This document shows positions 5,341 to 6,172 of a stretch of 6,172 bases of DNA, piece after piece. The notes below the pieces were generated by a model. The model searched no databases, was not told where the DNA came from, and saw nothing but the letters and a program-made list of their open reading frames with translations. A program made the translations under genes and the position numbers. This DNA is from Thermoplasmata archaeon (GTDB taxonomy: Archaea; Thermoplasmatota; Thermoplasmata; Thermoplasmatales; Thermoplasmataceae): contig JAKBGP010000134.1 in assembly GCA_021833045.1 (NCBI GenBank), positions 1-6,172 of the forward strand. The letters are read 5' to 3'. Positions within the stretch are counted from its first letter, which is position 1. Each line of letters begins with the position of its first letter.

Positions 5341-6172
5341 TTTTTTCTGCTTCAAATGAGACATTTTCTTTCAACCTCCTTTTTCTTTCTTCTCTGTTTT
5401 TCAATTGCTTCTCCTTCTTTCTTTTCCTCTTCTCCAGGAATTCATTCCTGAATTCTGTGTTTTCAATCCACATTCTTTCAAATTCTGCAGGTGGAAGATA
5501 TTCAACGGATGAATGCGGCCTCACTCTGTTGTAATCATTGAATGCGTATTCCATCAGCTTTACAGCGTCATCAAATGTTTCTATATCACTGATCCAGATG
5601 TAATCTGTCTTCAGTGAATTATGAAATGATTCAATATCACCGTTCTCCTCAGGCGTATGTTTCTGTATATATTCCTGTCCTATGTTCATTATTTTCATGG
5701 ATGACCTGAACTCACCTGAGATATACTGTGGGCCGTTCTCTGTCCTCAGTATGAGTTTTAACAGTACCGGATAATGGAAATCTTTCTGCATATGCCTTCT
5801 CAACTGCCATGATGCAGTCCTTTGCCATGCATGATCTGGAAATCTCGTAGGATATCCACCTCTTGGAAAAACAGTCCTTTATGGACATGAGATATGCCAT
5901 TCCGTCCCTTGTAGTTGAAATATAATGGATATCAGTTTCCCAGAGGCAATTGATATTCTCAGGCTTTGTGATATCTCTCTTTCGTGTGCGGTTCTTATGC
6001 TTTGCATATGGAAGTGCCAGGCTGTGTTTCTTCATTATACGCCTAACTGCCTTTATGTTGACGGATGTTCCTGAATTTCTGAGGATTGCCCATATTCTCC
6101 TGTAGCCTTATGTTGTCCTGTCTTCAGCTGTGTTCAGCATCCTTTCCTCAATTTCTGGGGATATCCTTAGAT
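5327..6172 (-). pseudogene. IS3-family transposase (OrfB type, rve integrase core), decayed and cut by the window edge
   Basis: Read on the minus strand, this is an OrfB-type transposase. It begins with part of the HTH_21 region (GYRRIWAILRNSGTSVN, then VRRIMKKHSLALPYA), followed by the integrase core: CLWETDIHYIS with the first Asp, LRTENGPQYIS where the second catalytic Asp should stand, and HTPEENGDIESFHNSLKTD with the final Glu. It ends in a Lys/Glu-rich tail (about 45 residues, likely helical). Three lesions are visible. A TAA (complement of 6108-6110) replaces the Tyr of the usual YGYRR. One extra base in the T-run at 5756-5759 splits GTVK from LILRTENG. The second catalytic Asp is Glu (GAG). 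The first 5' codons and any OrfA lie beyond position 6172. The element is almost surely inactive, unless moved by a related transposase. Family assignment is strong. Confidence 0.87.

Larger units (their letters stand above)
5319..6172 (-). mobile_element. IS3-family insertion sequence, partial
   Basis: The element runs from the probable terminus at 5319 past the right edge. Its base composition is richer in G and C than the operon. It is transcribed toward the operon, convergent with it, so the T-rich spacer at 5087-5318 separates two opposing units. Confidence 0.65.

Noticed and set aside
5327..5803. Treating the downstream part of the IS3 reading as a separate functional gene
   Set aside because: It lacks the first catalytic Asp and the HTH part, and joins the upstream reading through a one-base shift, so it is the second half of one broken transposase.
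1..6172. CRISPR array, tRNA or rRNA gene
   Set aside because: No regularly spaced repeats, no cloverleaf-like sequence with a TTC-type T-loop, and no rRNA-like conserved blocks seen on either strand.

Overview
The window looks like a piece of archaeal chromosome, most probably from the Thermoplasmatales (inference). Three things point there: a TATA-type element about 28 bases upstream of a start codon that lacks a Shine-Dalgarno (the leaderless arrangement common in that group), internal genes preceded by GGTGA/AGGAGGTGAT-type ribosome sites, and AT-rich coding with many AGA/AGG arginine and ATA isoleucine codons. I could not run a search, so the lineage is a judgement from sequence style.

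Layout. Positions 1-543 hold two wrecked transposase 3' ends joined head to tail: the C-terminal part of an IS110-type transposase (frameshifts and a stop), then the last ~60 codons of a DDE transposase of the IS4/IS5 type. Positions 544-835 carry no credible gene but include the likely promoter of the next unit. Positions 836-5086 are a tight three-gene operon on the plus strand: glmS (836-2590), a phosphohexomutase best read as a phosphoglucosamine or phospho-N-acetylglucosamine mutase (2587-3963), and a two-domain protein (3956-5086) with an N-terminal sugar-phosphate nucleotidyltransferase and a C-terminal GNAT acetyltransferase. The genes overlap by 4 and 8 bases. Positions 5087-5318 are T-rich non-coding sequence with a likely terminator. 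From 5319 to the right edge lies the 3' part of an IS3-type element on the minus strand, broken by a stop codon, a frameshift and a catalytic Asp-to-Glu change.

How the genes work together. GlmS makes glucosamine-6-phosphate from fructose-6-phosphate and glutamine. The mutase moves the phosphate from C6 to C1. The fusion protein could supply both the N-acetylation and the uridylylation. Together they would form a complete route from fructose-6-phosphate to UDP-GlcNAc (or a related nucleotide amino sugar), the donor for protein glycosylation or surface glycans. The most notable point is the fusion: bacterial GlmU and the characterised archaeal homologue I know of carry a left-handed beta-helix acetyltransferase, while this protein has a GNAT domain with motifs resembling eukaryotic GNA1. 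That leaves open whether acetylation occurs on the 6-phosphate (eukaryotic order) or the 1-phosphate (bacterial order). The operon is visibly AT-richer than the transposon remnants on both sides, which fits an accessory or mobile surface-glycan locus.
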